The notes under the pieces are model-generated. The model was not told the origin of the DNA. It saw only the letters and a program-made list of their open reading frames with translations, and made no database searches. DNA of 64,000 nucleotides, from NCBI RefSeq assembly GCF_020379485.1, contig NC_063444.1:2614652-2678651 (forward strand), written 5' to 3'. Made by a program: the position numbers and the translations under genes. The stretch comes from Brassica napus. Its lineage: Eukaryota; Streptophyta; Magnoliopsida; Brassicales; Brassicaceae. Below, piece after piece: positions 24,362 to 37,241 of the stretch (the stretch's first letter is position 1; every line of letters starts with the position of its first letter).

Positions 24362-27300
24362 ATGTCGACAGAAACGGAGATCGTGAGTGTTCTTCAGTAC
24401 CTTGACAACAAATCCATATTGGTCATTGGAGCTGCTGGGTTCTTAGCAAATAGTACTCTCTCTCTCCCTTTTCTCTGTCTCTCTTTACATTCATATACAT
24501 ATACATATGTATAAATCCTTTTCTCTTAGCAAATAGCTGCTTGGTTGTGTTGGTTTGCTAAGATTTGGCCACCCAAGATTAGCAAAACAGAAAAAGTTGT
24601 AGATAATATCTTTTTTTTTGGATAAAAAAAAGTTGGTAGATAATTAATACTCGGACATTATCATATGATGTTAGACACGAACCTTATAACATATTATAAG
24701 TTTTCAAATATAGACTGCAGCATGCATGCGTGACTTAGACAATGAAGTTCACGCATTGTAAATACTCGTAGGCTTTTACCGATCACCATTTAAGATATCG
24801 TAAATATTTAATCAGTAATCAGTAAGTAATTTGTGGGATGATGTCCAAACAAGACTGCGTATATCTCCGTATTCAGTACAAGATGCGTCTTATATTCAGT
24901 AACAGACAAGTACTTTTCTAGCTAGACTATCTTCAAACTAGCTCTTAAATTTGTTAATCTAAAATAAGGTTATTTAAATTCAAATGCAGTTTTCGTGGAG
25001 AAGATATTAAGGGTGGCACCTAACGTGAAGAAACTCTATCTTCTTCTAAGAGCATCAACTGAAAAATCTGCTACCCAGAGGTTTAAAGACGAGGTTTGTC
25101 CCTTCATACTAGGTTTGAAATGACTGAGTTGCTATAGGTTTAGTTGTTGTTTATTAAAAAAAAAACTATTTAGCCACTCAATCAAGTTTTACAATTACAA
25201 AAGATCTTAACAATTAGGTAAGTTTGTACCCCCCCAAACGAAAAAAAGGATCTTATTGGTTTTTAAACTTTTTATTAACTACATACATAATTTTTTTTAT
25301 AATTTCTCTAACAAAACTAAACCCTAACCGTAACCCATATATAGTAAAAAAACAAAACCCTAACCCATTTGTCAATAAAATAAAATATATGGTGTAATTG
25401 GTAGTAGGTGTTGATGATGTTCACTGCCCCCATTTATTTATACAACACCAAATTAACATCAATCAAACTTTACTAAAATTTTAAAATCCACAGCTTTTAA
25501 ATTAACTTATTGTACAAGTGCTTTCTACAACCAAATATCTAGAGCTTATTTTTTTCGAGCTTTCCACGATAAATAAATATCTAAAACCTATGAACTACTT
25601 TTCATCGTTAAGCATAATTTTTTGAGCTTTCCACAATAAATAATTAAATACATATTCATTTAATTAAGTTACATTCAAAAAGTATTTAATTTTATAAACA
25701 ATGCAACTACATATATAAACTTATATAATTACTTTATAAAAAATAAAACCCATGTGTATTACTAATATATTTCTTAAAATATTATTATAACTTATGATTT
25801 GAAATTTTTCGAAAACTTCAATAAAATAATATGAATTACTATAATATAAATTTTAATTGTATCTTTTAAAATCTTTGCTAATATATGTATACTATATTAA
25901 TCTACAATTAAATTTATTATTTTGTATTTAAATTAGTCAAAATTCTACACTTAAATTCTACAACAATAAAATTTACTGCCATAGCAAAAATGTACAAAAA
26001 CAAATTCTACAAAAATTTCTTTAAACCTACAGCCGTTACCACCCATAGATAATCATTAACTTAACAAAATTTAATAGTTATTTTTAAATAGTTATACGCA
26101 ATTTTCAACTGAATGTTTTCATAAATAGCATTTAATCTATTATATAGATTCTATAGTTTAAGTTTGAATAACAAATGAACTAGTATATATGTATGTATAT
26201 ATATATATATTATTTAAATACAGAAATTCATCTAAGATTAATAAAGCTAACACAATATAATTATTAACAAGGTACTCTTTATATAAATAAATTATTTTAA
26301 CTACCTATTAGTACACATATATTATACTCATATAAAATTTTGTATAATATTTTTCTTAAAAGCGCGTATGGACCGCCATCCATTTATGCTGATATAGCTT
26401 TTGAGGTGTTGAAAATCATTGCAGATTTTAGGGAAGGACTTGTACAGGGTACTGAAGGAGAAGTATGGTCCAAATCTAAATCAACTTACATCTGAGAAAG
26501 TTACTGTTGTCAGTGGGGACATTTCCCTTGAGGATCTGGGTCTTCAAGACACTGACTTGGAACATGAGATGATCCACCAAGTTGATGCCATTGTTAATTT
26601 AGCTGCAACTACTAAATTTGATGAAAGGTACTGATTTTGATATCTTTTTTTGTTTGGTCGGCTAACTATATCTAACTACTGAGTCATTCAACCACCATAT
26701 ACAGTACCAAACAAAATATAAAGACTGGTTTTTGATCGGTAATACAACCCCTCAGCAATAGATTTTGATTTCTTGTAAACTAAATATGTTATCAGTCCAT
26801 TTAAAACCAACAACATATTAGCGCGACATCAACTATATATAGACCGATGGTTTTTTTTTAAAACGTGTATAGACCAATGAAAACAAGTTGCAACAGTAAA
26901 AAGTATATATAGACTATGGCATGTGTTCAGACAAGTCAGTAATTATAATTGATATATTTAGAGTACTAAAGGAATGTTATATCAACCGCAGATACGATAT
27001 AGCACTTGGTATCAACACACTGGGCGTCCTCAATGTCTTGAATTTCGCCAAGAGATGTGCAAAGATTAATATTTTTGTTCAAGTATCAACAGGTATATAC
27101 AAAAACAAAACTCTGGTGTCAGTGACTGTGAAATAAAATGTGTTTATTAGGTAGCAAATGATAGTATATTTTACGTACAAGGGTTTTTCCATGTCAACTA
27201 ATCTTTCAAGTGAACATAAAAGGTTCGAATAGCAACCATAATGGTGGTCTGTAATGTAAGGTTTCTCAATAGTTTACAATCTTTTATATTCTACTACCAT

Positions 27301-27938
27301 TTTCCTGATCCGTATCTTAAGGAAAAGGACCCTAATTATATACGCTTACAATCTTTTATATTCTACTACCAATTCTTCAAAAGCGGGTGCTTTAGAAGAG
27401 TATGAAACGATTAAGACATTTTGAGTTTATAGCAAGAAATAAAAGTGGTCACGTGGAAGATTAAATGGGATGGAACATTATATGGAAACAGAACAATAAT
27501 TTAACATAGCTTAGATTATCACGATATTGACATGTAACAAATAACTACCAAGTACGTACCAAAAAACTAATAATAACTACCCAGTACGAACCAGGGGCGG
27601 AGGTAGAGAGGGGAGGGTGGGGTCAGGTGACCCCACTAAAATTGGAGAAAAAAAAATTTTGGTGTATTTTTTTGAAAATTATTGTAATATTTAGTTAAAA
27701 TATAGTATTTGACCCCACTAATTTATGTATAAATTTTTATATGTCCTTTTAATTTTGTAAAAAAAAAAAATATTTCTGTAATAATAATATATACATATTA
27801 AATTTATATATTATGATTCCAGTCAAAAATATTTCTGGTTCCGCCACTCGTACGAACCCAACAGTAGATATATTATGGTTTACTCTTTCCTTCTTTAATA
27901 GAAGATCTACCAACATAAAACATATAACTAATTAACAA

Positions 27939-27980
<42 letters not shown>

Positions 27981-30287
27981 GAACACTAACAACTCTCATA
28001 TATATTGCCAATTTATTGACTTTTTTTTGTGCATATTGCCAATTTATTGACATTGATCACTGTTTACAAGTAATCTGGTTTTATTGGATAAATTATTATT
28101 TTTTAAACTGATTGAGAACATGGTGCCTTTTTTACTGGATAATTAAAACCACCAAGTAACAACATTTATAATATAGCTTACGTTTGCGGGGAAAAATCTG
28201 GTTTGATAATGGAAACACCATACCGTATGGGTGAGACGTTGAATGGAACCACCGGCCTAGACATCAACCATGAGAAGAAATTGGTCGAGGAGAAACTTGA
28301 CCAGCTCCGTGTCACCGAAGCCTCTCCTGAAACCATCACTCAAACCATGAAAGATATGGGGCTCACCAGGTTCTATTCCCAAATATGTGTTGCAATAAAA
28401 TGCCAATTGGTGTTAATCTTTGAAATGATTAATGACTATAGTCTAAATAATATGATAGGGCAAGAACGTATGGATGGCCAAACACTTACGTTTTCACAAA
28501 AGCAATGGGAGAGATGATTGTAGGGGCAAAAAGGGGGAATTTACCACTTGTGTTGATTCGTCCGTCAATTATTACTAGCACTATCAAAGAACCATTCCCT
28601 GGCTGGACCGAAGGCATCAGGTTCGAACACAGGGTTTCATACAACATATTAAAAATATATATTTATATATACACGTTGTTTTGTATTTTTTTTGTACATG
28701 TTCTTAATCAAATTACAGTTGCAATTAGTAAATCAACTTTAAAAGCTGAAAAGGCTTTAAGAAAATTCTAGGAAGTCCTAAAAGTCAAATATTATCCAGT
28801 CAGATTTTATTAATTTAAAAGTCATCAAAACCTTTTAAAAACACTCAAAATCATTTTCGTAGTTATTTTGTTTACTAATCAAGAGTTTTTTCTAAATCCT
28901 ATAAAACATGGTTTTTGTTTTTGTTTTTTCTGTTTCTTAGATTACAACCGCTACTAAAAGCTTACAGCCAAAAAATTATTACCAAGCATGTCGACCAATA
29001 TTTTTATTCATAGTATTTTGGTGTACTAGCTAGAAAATAATAGTATATGGGAAGTTAAATAGTTTTTCAAATATATCTTAAAACATTTAGATTTATATTC
29101 ATAATAAATAGGACAAGTATATTAAAGCTTTTGTAAATAATTAAATGATTGTGATATTAGGCTACTTATGATTGTACCACTCTTTAATGTACAGGACCAT
29201 TGATACTCTAGGTGTCGGATATGGTAAGGGCAGACTCACATGCTTCCTTGGTGATCTTAATGCTGTTTCCGATGTGGTACATACTTTCGTTCACATTCAA
29301 CTTGTTCTACATTGTGCATTAACATTTCCTCGGATAGCACATACATATAAATTATAATCAACACAGTACAATACCACTATATATCTCAATAATCCATAAA
29401 AATGAATCAAATGTGCTCAAGGATTTCTCACACGTACATATGCTTTATTCTTTTTAACTAGCGTTCTACATCTTCTCTTCACATTAATTTTTAGCTTAGG
29501 ATGAAAAATTAAAAAGAGTTTAAAAAAATAGCATTACTTATCATCATTTAATGTTTTTATAAATTTATGAATCAGATGCCAGCAGATATGGTAGTAAATT
29601 CGATGTTAGTGTCGATGGCTGTTCAAGCTGGAAAACAGAAAGAAACTATTTATCATGTGGGTTCCTCGCTAAGAAATCCCTTGAAGAATGAGAAACTTCC
29701 TGAGATAGCATACCATTGTTTTACTACCAAACCATGGACTAACAAAGAAGGGAAGGTGGTTCGTGTAAAGAATATCGAGATTCTGAGTTCTATGGCTAGT
29801 TTCCACAGATACATGGCCATACATTACTTGATCCCATTAAAGGTACTATATTTTTTTAGATTTTGAATAAGCGAAAACTGGGCTCCTAATCACGCATATA
29901 TGTTTCTTTTTGGTTTACTACAGGGACTTGCATTATTAAACATTGTATTATGCAAGCTTTTGGACAAAAGTTTGAAGGATTTTCATAGGAAGATAAACTT
30001 TGCATTCCGGCTCGTTGAACTTTACCAGCCCTACCTCTTTTTCAATGGAGTGTAAGTAACTTAATTATCAGTTTCTCACTATGTTATTTGTTCTCTAATC
30101 TAATGTGGTTTGAGATCTAAAACAAATGTTGTGCAGATTTGATGATACAAACACGGAAAAGCTGCAAGGAATTGTGTTGAAGACAGAAGCCGAAACCGAG
30201 ATGTTCTGTTTTGATCCAACAGTTATCAATTGGGACGACTATTTTGTGGATATACATGTTCCTGGACTGGTTAAGTACGTTTTCTAA
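24362..30287 (+). CDS. FAR3: alcohol-forming fatty acyl-CoA reductase (FAR3/CER4-like)
   Basis: Reduces very-long-chain acyl-CoA to primary alcohols with NADPH, supplying cuticular wax in epidermal cells (known for Arabidopsis CER4, an ER enzyme). Ten exons: 24362-24452, 24990-25093, 26425-26627, 26992-27092, 28177-28369, 28459-28620, 29195-29276, 29576-29842, 29924-30051, 30137-30287. Every junction is GT-AG and in frame; the product is 493 residues, the length I recall for Arabidopsis CER4. The NAD(P)-binding motif GAAGFLA is at 23-29 and the catalytic YxxxK is YVFTK at 241-245. A Sterile/FAR-C region fills the C-terminal third and ends LVKYVF. No disabling change seen. Introns 2 and 4 are enlarged by AT-rich DNA and a MITE. 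Confidence 0.95.
27592..27849. mobile_element. hAT-type MITE in FAR3-like intron 4
   Basis: Ends are CAGGGGCGGAGGTAG and, in reverse complement, GAGTGGCGGAACCAG, bordered by a perfect 8-bp duplication GTACGAAC (27584-27591 and 27850-27857). This is a hAT signature. Length 258 bp, non-coding, within the intron 27093-28176. Confidence 0.85.
27942..27977 (+). repeat. (AT)n microsatellite in FAR3-like intron 4
   Basis: A run of about 17 AT/TA dinucleotides. Confidence 0.8.
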
Positions 30288-31900
30288 TGATCTCATTTGT
30301 GTAACCTTTGTTTTATCATGTTCCAACGAGTATAAACTGTGTGGAAAATATAGTACTCGTTGATCTGTTTTTATTCGGCTACGTTTTCAAACTTGGGATG
30401 TTGCTATTTAAATGTTTACTTTCAGCATTTGCATATCTATAATGGAACTATAATTTTTCAATAAAATTTTATATGACGTCTTATGTTCTCTATATGAGTT
30501 AATAGTATCCATTATCCAATATTGAAAATAACAGTCCTTCCATTTTATAATAATAATAATAATCTGAAAGGCGAATAACCTCTTTGACATGATGTTCTTC
30601 GCAACTTCATCATTGACAAAACACCTACCAGAAACTAAATGGTATGAACATAGTGTTTGCACATGGTAGTACTAGTATCGAACCCTAACCTATCACCAGT
30701 ACATGTTTTTTATTTTCAGGGCATCTCCAATTTCACTATATTTTCTACTCTAAAATAGAGTCCAAAATAAAAATATTCTAATGGTACTCTATTTTTCACT
30801 ATATAATAGAGTAAAAAATGGGTAAATGACGTCAACATATTTCCACACCACAAATATCATATAGTAACAATTCCACGCAATCTTTCATCCTCGACCTAAT
30901 TCCACATATTAGAAGTATTAAAACCTATTTCTCCCCAATCCAAAAGATCAAAACTCGTATCTCCGTAATGTATTAAGTATGAACTAAAATCCACACAATC
31001 CGATTTAGATCGGTTTACTATTCAAAAATTTGAAACTTACCCAATGGGTAACCTAATTGAATCGATACAATCTGATTTTAAAATTTTACCAAAGTCTGAT
31101 TGGGAAGTTGGGTCGTGATGTGATCTTGGGCTCATATATGAAGTTATGGGCATGAAAAACATTCAGAAATTGACCCATGATGTTAGCTAATATGTCCGGC
31201 CTATTTTCATGAAGTTACAAGCCTAAGAAGAATCAAAATCAAGTGGTTTCTTTGCTTTCTAAGAAAAGTGACGAAAATCAAAAATTAAATTGCATGGAAA
31301 GCTTCTCTCTTGCAAGCAAAGAAATGCTTGTTTCAAGAACCTTCTCTCTCCTTCATGCACTAATTTTATCATTTCACATGTAATAAAATCTAGTTTTGTG
31401 AGCAAGTTTAGCTTCATTATAAATAAGTTGTAATAGCAATCGAAATGAATAAGAGTTGAGTTTATATTTTTGGAAACCTTGAGAGTGATTCTCAAACATG
31501 TTTTCGATCATGGTGTGTCATATCCATTGGTCAAAACTTTTATGATTGCTGTTGTGTAATATCCTTCAATCTAAGTCAATCTAACTTGGTGTATCATATC
31601 CAAGGGCGATTGTTATAGGGTAAATCATCAGAAGCCATCCGCAATTTCTGTGTGACTTTTCGATCCACGTCTCTTGATCGTTTGTGCTTTCTTGCTCATT
31701 CGGTGCAAAGCTTATCCTCCTTGGAAGGTTTTCTTCAGGTCGGGTTTGTATTTGGATCAAACTCGTTACGTTATACAGTACGTCCTAAGAGATATATATA
31801 TTTATATATTATAAGCAAAATAATTTTTTTAACGAATATATATTATTATTTGCATAATAATCAATAATAATAATTCAATAATAGACCGTGGAGTTCAATT
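30288..31900. other. intergenic, FAR3-like to At4g33780-like
   Basis: AT-rich spacer. GGGCATCTCCAAT at 30720-30732 resembles a Harbinger terminal repeat, with no partner identified. No gene is supported. Confidence 0.4.
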
Positions 31901-31962
31901 ATTCTTACAAAACAGAGAAACAAAAGCTGAGCGGTCTGGTCTGATGCGTAGCGTAACGAACG

Positions 31963-33038
31963 ATGCCATCTTCCGCACCAATCTCATCGCCTTCATCTCT
32001 CGCTCTCCTCTCAACCAAAACTCGATCTCCACTCTCCCTCATCCTCCTCACTCCCAAATCCCTAATCTTCTCCACCAGAACCAGAACCCCCGATCTTCCT
32101 TCTTCCCTTTTCGCTTCCCGGCGACCCCGCGATTTCATCAACGTTAGATTCGATCCTTGTCTTCGTCTACTTTGTATATGCATACACGGTCTGAAACTGT
32201 TTCTGGGTTTTGAAACAGGGGAGGGATGAGTTCGTTGACGGTGCGCGGACAGGCTGGAACCGGAAGATCAGACCGGAGTACGGGTTCGACGACGAGGAAG
32301 ACGAAGACGATCACGAGGAGGAGGAGGAAGAAGAAGATAGAAGCTTGGATCTTTTACTTAGGTTTGTGGAGAATGTCTTCAGAAAGGTTTCAAAGAGAGC
32401 AAGGAGAGCCGTCCGATCAATCTTGCCTGTTTCCATCTCCACGAAGCTGGTAAAGTCTCGACCTTTCGAATGGAAATTGATGATTCGTTTTTTTCGAGTA
32501 TTGAATCAAAGGGACAACCTTTGTGCTGTTTTGTTTCAATGTAGGTGGGTTTCTCAGTGAATGGCGTACTTATACTTGCGTTTTTGTGGATCTTGAAGGC
32601 CTTTCTCGAGGTAATTATACTCTAAAGATCCGTTAAATTATGAACCTTTAGATGCTTTAGTCTTGTTGGAAGTTAGCAAGGAGTGGATTTGTTTAGTTGT
32701 CTTACAATGTACCGTGCAAGGCATGCCTGATGATGCCTCTCTGTTGTTGAACACATGAGCTAACGTGCATATTCACCAGTGTTATATTACTTGACATAAA
32801 TCAAAACGTTGATAGCTTCTTTTTTTTTATGTTGGATTGGCTTCTTTTTTTTTATAATGTAATTTCGCATGGTTGAATGCAGGTAGCTTGCACACTTGGG
32901 ACTATTGTATTTACGAGCATTCTACTTATACGGGGACTTTGGGCTGGTGTAGCATACGTTCAAGAAAGCCGCAACAATAGGATCAACGAACTCGCTGATG
33001 ACCCTCGTGCTTGGAACGGGGTGCAACCAGCTTCTTGA
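31963..33038 (+). CDS. At4g33780-like small membrane protein, predicted plastid-targeted
   Basis: Exons 31963-32142, 32219-32449, 32545-32610 and 32883-33038, all phase 0, encode 210 residues. The first 55 residues are rich in Ser, Thr, Leu and Arg with almost no acid, like a chloroplast transit peptide. An acidic tract (DDEEDEDDHEEEEEEEDRS) is encoded by exon 2, then a basic stretch (RKVSKRARRAVRS). Two hydrophobic segments follow: VNGVLILAFLWILKAFLE (exon 3) and TIVFTSILLIRGLWAGVAYV (exon 4). The C-terminus is ELADDPRAWNGVQPAS. I recall the Arabidopsis homologue as functionally uncharacterised (annotated by weak similarity to an ATP phosphoribosyltransferase regulatory subunit), so I assign no function. 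A retroposon interrupts the DNA 127 bp after the stop. Confidence 0.85.
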
Positions 33039-33275
33039 TTATAATTCGCTTTATGCTTCAGAGAATCTCAAATTTCTGACTTTCGAGAGCTAAAACCGGT
33101 TCAGGTTCTCCGAAGGCAATAAAATCACAGCTGAGTTCTGAATCAGAAAGCAGTTACAGTGGATGGATGTTCTTTCGTTTTTTTTTTTTTTGCGTCGGCT
33201 GATAATATTATTTTCAAAAGTAAAATCCTGATACAACGACTTCGGACACACCAGAGCCCAAAGAAAGGCAACTAA

Positions 33276-34625
33276 GAGCAAGTCCATCGGGGGCTCCTAA
33301 ACTAAAGGAGGTTTCAAACAAAATGGAAAAATAAATAAATGAAAAAAGCCAAAAAAAGAAAGAACCGCCTCTTAAATGGACCTTTCTGGGACTGGTAGGA
33401 GACCCTAACATGGTAGTTTTCTATACGACCTCCCCATAATGTTTCTCTCTCTCTCCTTTGCCTTGCGAAATCAATTTACCTCCGTTCTGGAATCTCATCA
33501 GAAGAGAAGAAGGCTTGAAGAGAATAGCAATGATCAATCTGACTCCTCTCTCGTTCTCATCAATCCGCCTCCTCTCTCGAATCTCTTTCTTTGACTCGAT
33601 GGGGCAGCTGTGGAAGGAGCAGACGGTCGCCGGGAAGCCTGCTGGGTTCTTCGTGAGTACGGGGACTCAGGGAGGTGGACAAGAGACCACTGCGTAAGCT
33701 AACTCTGTTGTTTCTGTCTGAAAATAAAGTAGTTGACTTTGGAGTACAAGTGTTTAGTTCTTGTCATCAAAGTTTTGTCTTTTGATTTTTGATTGAGGCA
33801 TTGTATGAAATTAATGAGAAAGTACATAAAGACATGAACTTTATGTTTTACCTGAAAATTTTGTTGTGTTCGACAGTTGAGTTTATAGTCTATGGTGGAA
33901 TCTTAATAAAGGTTTTAGTTTTAGAACTCAGTTGGACCTCATCAATCTGCGGTAGATTCTTAACGTTCTTTCTCAGCTGATTTACTCCTAACTTCTATGG
34001 AATCTATACCCTTCTTTTTTTTTGTCAATAGGCTTCTGTGATAGTTTGATTCCTTTACACAATATTTTTGTAATATTGTCTAGTACTGATGATCTAACAA
34101 AGCAATACAGAGAAGCATAACAATGTGAGGTATTACATCACATGGCTTTTGTAGATCTTAACAAGTGTACAATTAGATGGTCCTTTATTTTGCTATTTTG
34201 TAGTGTCAATCTCTGAAACATACAATGTGTTTGTTTTGCAGATGGACAGCAATCACACAGCTGGTGCATCACGGGATGCTAATCGTCCCCATAGGCTACA
34301 CATTTGGAGCAGGAATGTTCAAAATGGACTCGATCCATGGAGGCTCACCTTATGGAGCCGGTGTGTTCGCTGGTGATGGCTCAATAGAAGCTACGGAGAC
34401 AGAGTTGGCTCTTGCTGAACCTCAATGAAAACCTCAATGAGGTTCATTTTCTTTCAAATCATTTAACTTAAAATAAAAAAAAATTAAGAACCTTGATGAG
34501 GTTCTCCCAATGGAGGACGAAAAAATTAAATAGACAAACATGGGTTCTAAAGTTTTCAAATCATAAAATTAACCACTAATTTAATCTTAAGAACCCTTTA
34601 TGGTCTCTAACCAATGGAGGTGGTC
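33276..34625 (+). mobile_element. Pack-type PIF/Harbinger element carrying a gene fragment
   Basis: Imperfect terminal repeats GAGCAAGTCCATCGG and (reverse complement of the right end) GACCACCTCCATTGG match at 11 of 15 positions and resemble Harbinger ends. Both ends abut TAA (33273-33275 and 34626-34628). Excising the element and one TAA restores GGCAACTAAAGCCCACAACG, which matches the neighbouring repeat copy near 34690: an internal empty-site control. Cargo is the quinone-reductase fragment at 33530-34428. Length 1350 bp. Confidence 0.8.
33530..34428 (+). pseudogene. captured FQR1-like NAD(P)H:quinone oxidoreductase fragment in a chimeric frame
   Basis: Flavodoxin-like FQR1 proteins reduce quinones with NAD(P)H on FMN. 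Here only the second half is present. One block (about 33590-33693) reads [20 protein letters not shown] then QGGGQETTA; after a GT-AG intron (33694-34241) the frame continues WTAITQLVHHGMLIVPIGYT then FGAGMFKMDSIHGGSPYGAG. The [10 protein letters not shown] and YTFGAGMF FMN-binding loops survive, but the N-terminal FMN phosphate loop and about the last 30 residues are absent. Splicing 33530-33693 to 34242-34428 gives an uninterrupted 116-residue chimera starting [11 protein letters not shown]. The closest parent is the FQR1-like 2 type (At4g36750) as recalled. Retained intron shows capture from genomic DNA. Confidence 0.8.
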
Positions 34626-35620
34626 TAAAGCCCACAACGGAGCAGCTTAGATCCACAACATGTCGGACACACCAAAGCCCAAAAAAGGCAACTAAAACCC
34701 ACAACGGAGCAGCTTAGACCCACAACAAGGGCAACTAACATAACCTTGATAAAACATAGACCAAACCGCAATAAACACAGCAACCTAAACATAGCTACAC
34801 TTAAGCATAAGACACTCCAATGTAGCAAACCTCCTAAATAGCAATAAGCAGTGAGCTAGACATATCGCTGCTGCCCACGGCAGCCACCCGATACCATCCG
34901 CTTGAAGAACCCAAGACACCAAGTCTTCTTAACCCGGATCTATCGCTGCCGCCTATGACCTGCCAAATGATACCATCCCTACTCGTAACCAAGACCCAAA
35001 GCTTCACAACCCGACAAGAAGAATCGCTCCACGATCCACACAACTTTCGGATACGGTTTGAACGCACTCTCTAACGTCCACTTTACACCTAGATAGAAAC
35101 TCACCATAACCCTTCACACAATCAAGCCTCGACGATCCAAACCCATAACACTAATTAACACTCCGACCGACGAAAGCTCACTGCAATCACCACCATAAAA
35201 GGAGAAATCTGCCACTGAACCCGTCAAACACAAACACAGAAACTTCTCGCACTGGGACTGGCAAGCCGCTAAGATACGATGAAAATAAATATACTAGTAG
35301 ACAGGACAAGTCTAATCCCGAAACCATTCCTAGACGGACCGATAGTGTCCAAGAGATTGAATTCAGACCAAGTACCAATGATTTCATCACCCTAAGGCGC
35401 TTCCAAACTATACCCATAGTCACCAGCAACACCTATCACAAACCATGGTGACCAAACGTCCAAAACAAACTGATACTACAAAAGCGGACCTTGATGACGG
35501 GAAGCGGCGAACTCGTCTAACTAGTCCAACTAATCAAATCTTTCAACAGTTTAAACCTCCACCACCGGACAGAACCTGAGGCTCGTCGTCAATGGTGGGA
35601 TGTTGGAACATCACCACGAA

Positions 35621-35636
35621 CCCCCCCCCCCCCCCC
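35621..35636 (+). repeat. homopolymeric C tract
   Basis: Sixteen consecutive C residues inside the retroposon; unusual in this AT-rich DNA and prone to sequencing length error. Confidence 0.9.
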
Positions 35637-36124
35637 AAGAGACAGAGGATAGTCTTCTAACCCACTCGTTGAACAACTCTTCCATCAGCCTCACCGCCTC
35701 CGGGGAAAGTAGATCCGTGGTAGATGAGGCGACTCACCAGAGCACGCGCCGTCTCCGTGATGATTCCGTCGGAGATCTGAAACGGGAAAACCAGATCTGA
35801 CTTAATCATCAGTCCTAAAAGCCGACTCACCATTTCTCTGCCGTATCTTGAGCCTCGCCTTTTCTCCATAAGAAAACAAGTCCGGCCTCCGTTGAAACCG
35901 AAGCATCACCAGTGGAACTCGAGCGTTACATAGCAAATTGCATATAGACTTGGAAATGGAAGGAGAAGAGGAGAGCAAAGAGCAAATGAGAGAGAGGGTT
36001 GAGGAAATCGCCTCCGGCACCGTCGAAGGCGGCCGGCCGGCCGGAGCCAGGGTTTCTCAAAAAAAAAATTCGCTGTTTTTAAACCTTTATAATTCAAAGA
36101 AGGAAGGACTGATGTTCTTTCGTT

Positions 36125-37241
36125 ATATGTGATGATTTAGTAATTAAAAGAACAAAATGTAATATTTGTAGCATTTTACTAAGTCAGCTCTATGGAAGCT
36201 TGGCATGTAGCATTTCTTGGTTTTCTAAAAAAAATATATAATAGAGATCTCACCATTTACCGAAGTTCATTTTACTAGTTTTGTCATAATCAGAATTTGA
36301 ATGACTGTATTCAATCATTCATAGGTTTAGTCACACTCATTTTATTAATTAATTTTCTCAAATCTGGAAGAATGATTCAGCAAAAGAGAGTGCAGTCCTT
36401 GCTTTGCTCCACTCGATCGACACCAAGTCAAAGCTCGCTGTAGCAAAGGTTGCTTTACTCTTCTGGTCTGTCCAACATCGTTCTGAACATTGGAAGGTGC
36501 TCTCCAATACTTAACTTCCACCTGTCCAGACATCTCATATTCAGCTCCCTGATCTATGAGAAAGCAGATTTCAATACAGCAAAACCCTACCACTACAGTT
36601 TGCTGACATCTTCATGAATTACGCTCTAGCCTGAGTGTGCATCAACCTCCCACTCTCCCACTACAAAAGGGTGTTAGATTGTATGCATATACGACAATCT
36701 CTAAGACGTTGTATTGTATATATTGTTTGTTGTGTTTTTTTTTTTTGTTCAGTGGTTGTATATTAGGGCTCTGGTTGTATAGTTAGGATACAATTTGTTT
36801 ATATGTACTATTTAGTCCTATAAATAATACAAACGGCTCATGGAGTTTTCATAAGTCTATATGTTGTATGGGTGGTTTTGTTGTTTTTGTATAAATTAAT
36901 GAAACAGGGTATGCATATAGTATATACAACTACTTTTTCGCTTTGACTTAAACAATTTAGTTCATGTAAAAAACAATTTAGTTCAGATTCGGCTTGATTT
37001 ATATGCCAGCTCCCAAGACTACAAATCTTTGCCTTCTATTGGATTTGTTGTTAGCTTTATATTATACATTTTAATCGTCACATGCTAGAGCATAATTCAT
37101 GGGAATGCCAGCAAACTGTGAAAAGAAGAGTCAAGAGTTGTATATATATATTATACTATTGGATTGGATTTGCTGTTAGCTTTATAGCATACATTTTAAT
37201 CGTGTTATATACGCCTAACTAGTCGGTTCTAAGCTTTATAA
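36125..37241. other. spacer between retroposon and CACTA element 1
   Basis: The first part probably continues the displaced 3' UTR of the At4g33780-like gene. A minus-strand open frame at 36593-36345 (EYEMSGQVEVKYWRAPSNVQ) is protein-like but not recognised. No gene called. Confidence 0.4.

Larger units (their letters stand above)
33180..36110 (-). mobile_element. non-coding poly(A) retroposon, split by a later insertion
   Basis: A perfect 14-bp duplication GATGTTCTTTCGTT flanks it (33166-33179 and 36111-36124), and the left edge is an oligo-T run, i.e. a 3' poly(A) tail on the minus strand. Removing the nested element at 33276-34625 leaves about 1.58 kb, which includes two copies of a unit of about 65 bp (CGGACACACC through CAGCTTAGA) near 33243 and 34665. 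The minus-strand 5' part is GC-rich (GGCTCCGGCCGGCC) and holds no long conserved frame. It could be a LINE-derived or Sadhu-like retroposon; the class is not certain. It sits in the presumed 3' UTR of the At4g33780-like gene. Confidence 0.75.

Noticed and set aside
32226..32453. alternative frame across exon 2 of the At4g33780-like gene
   Set aside because: The other frame joins upstream and downstream exons in phase at every GT-AG boundary; this one does not.
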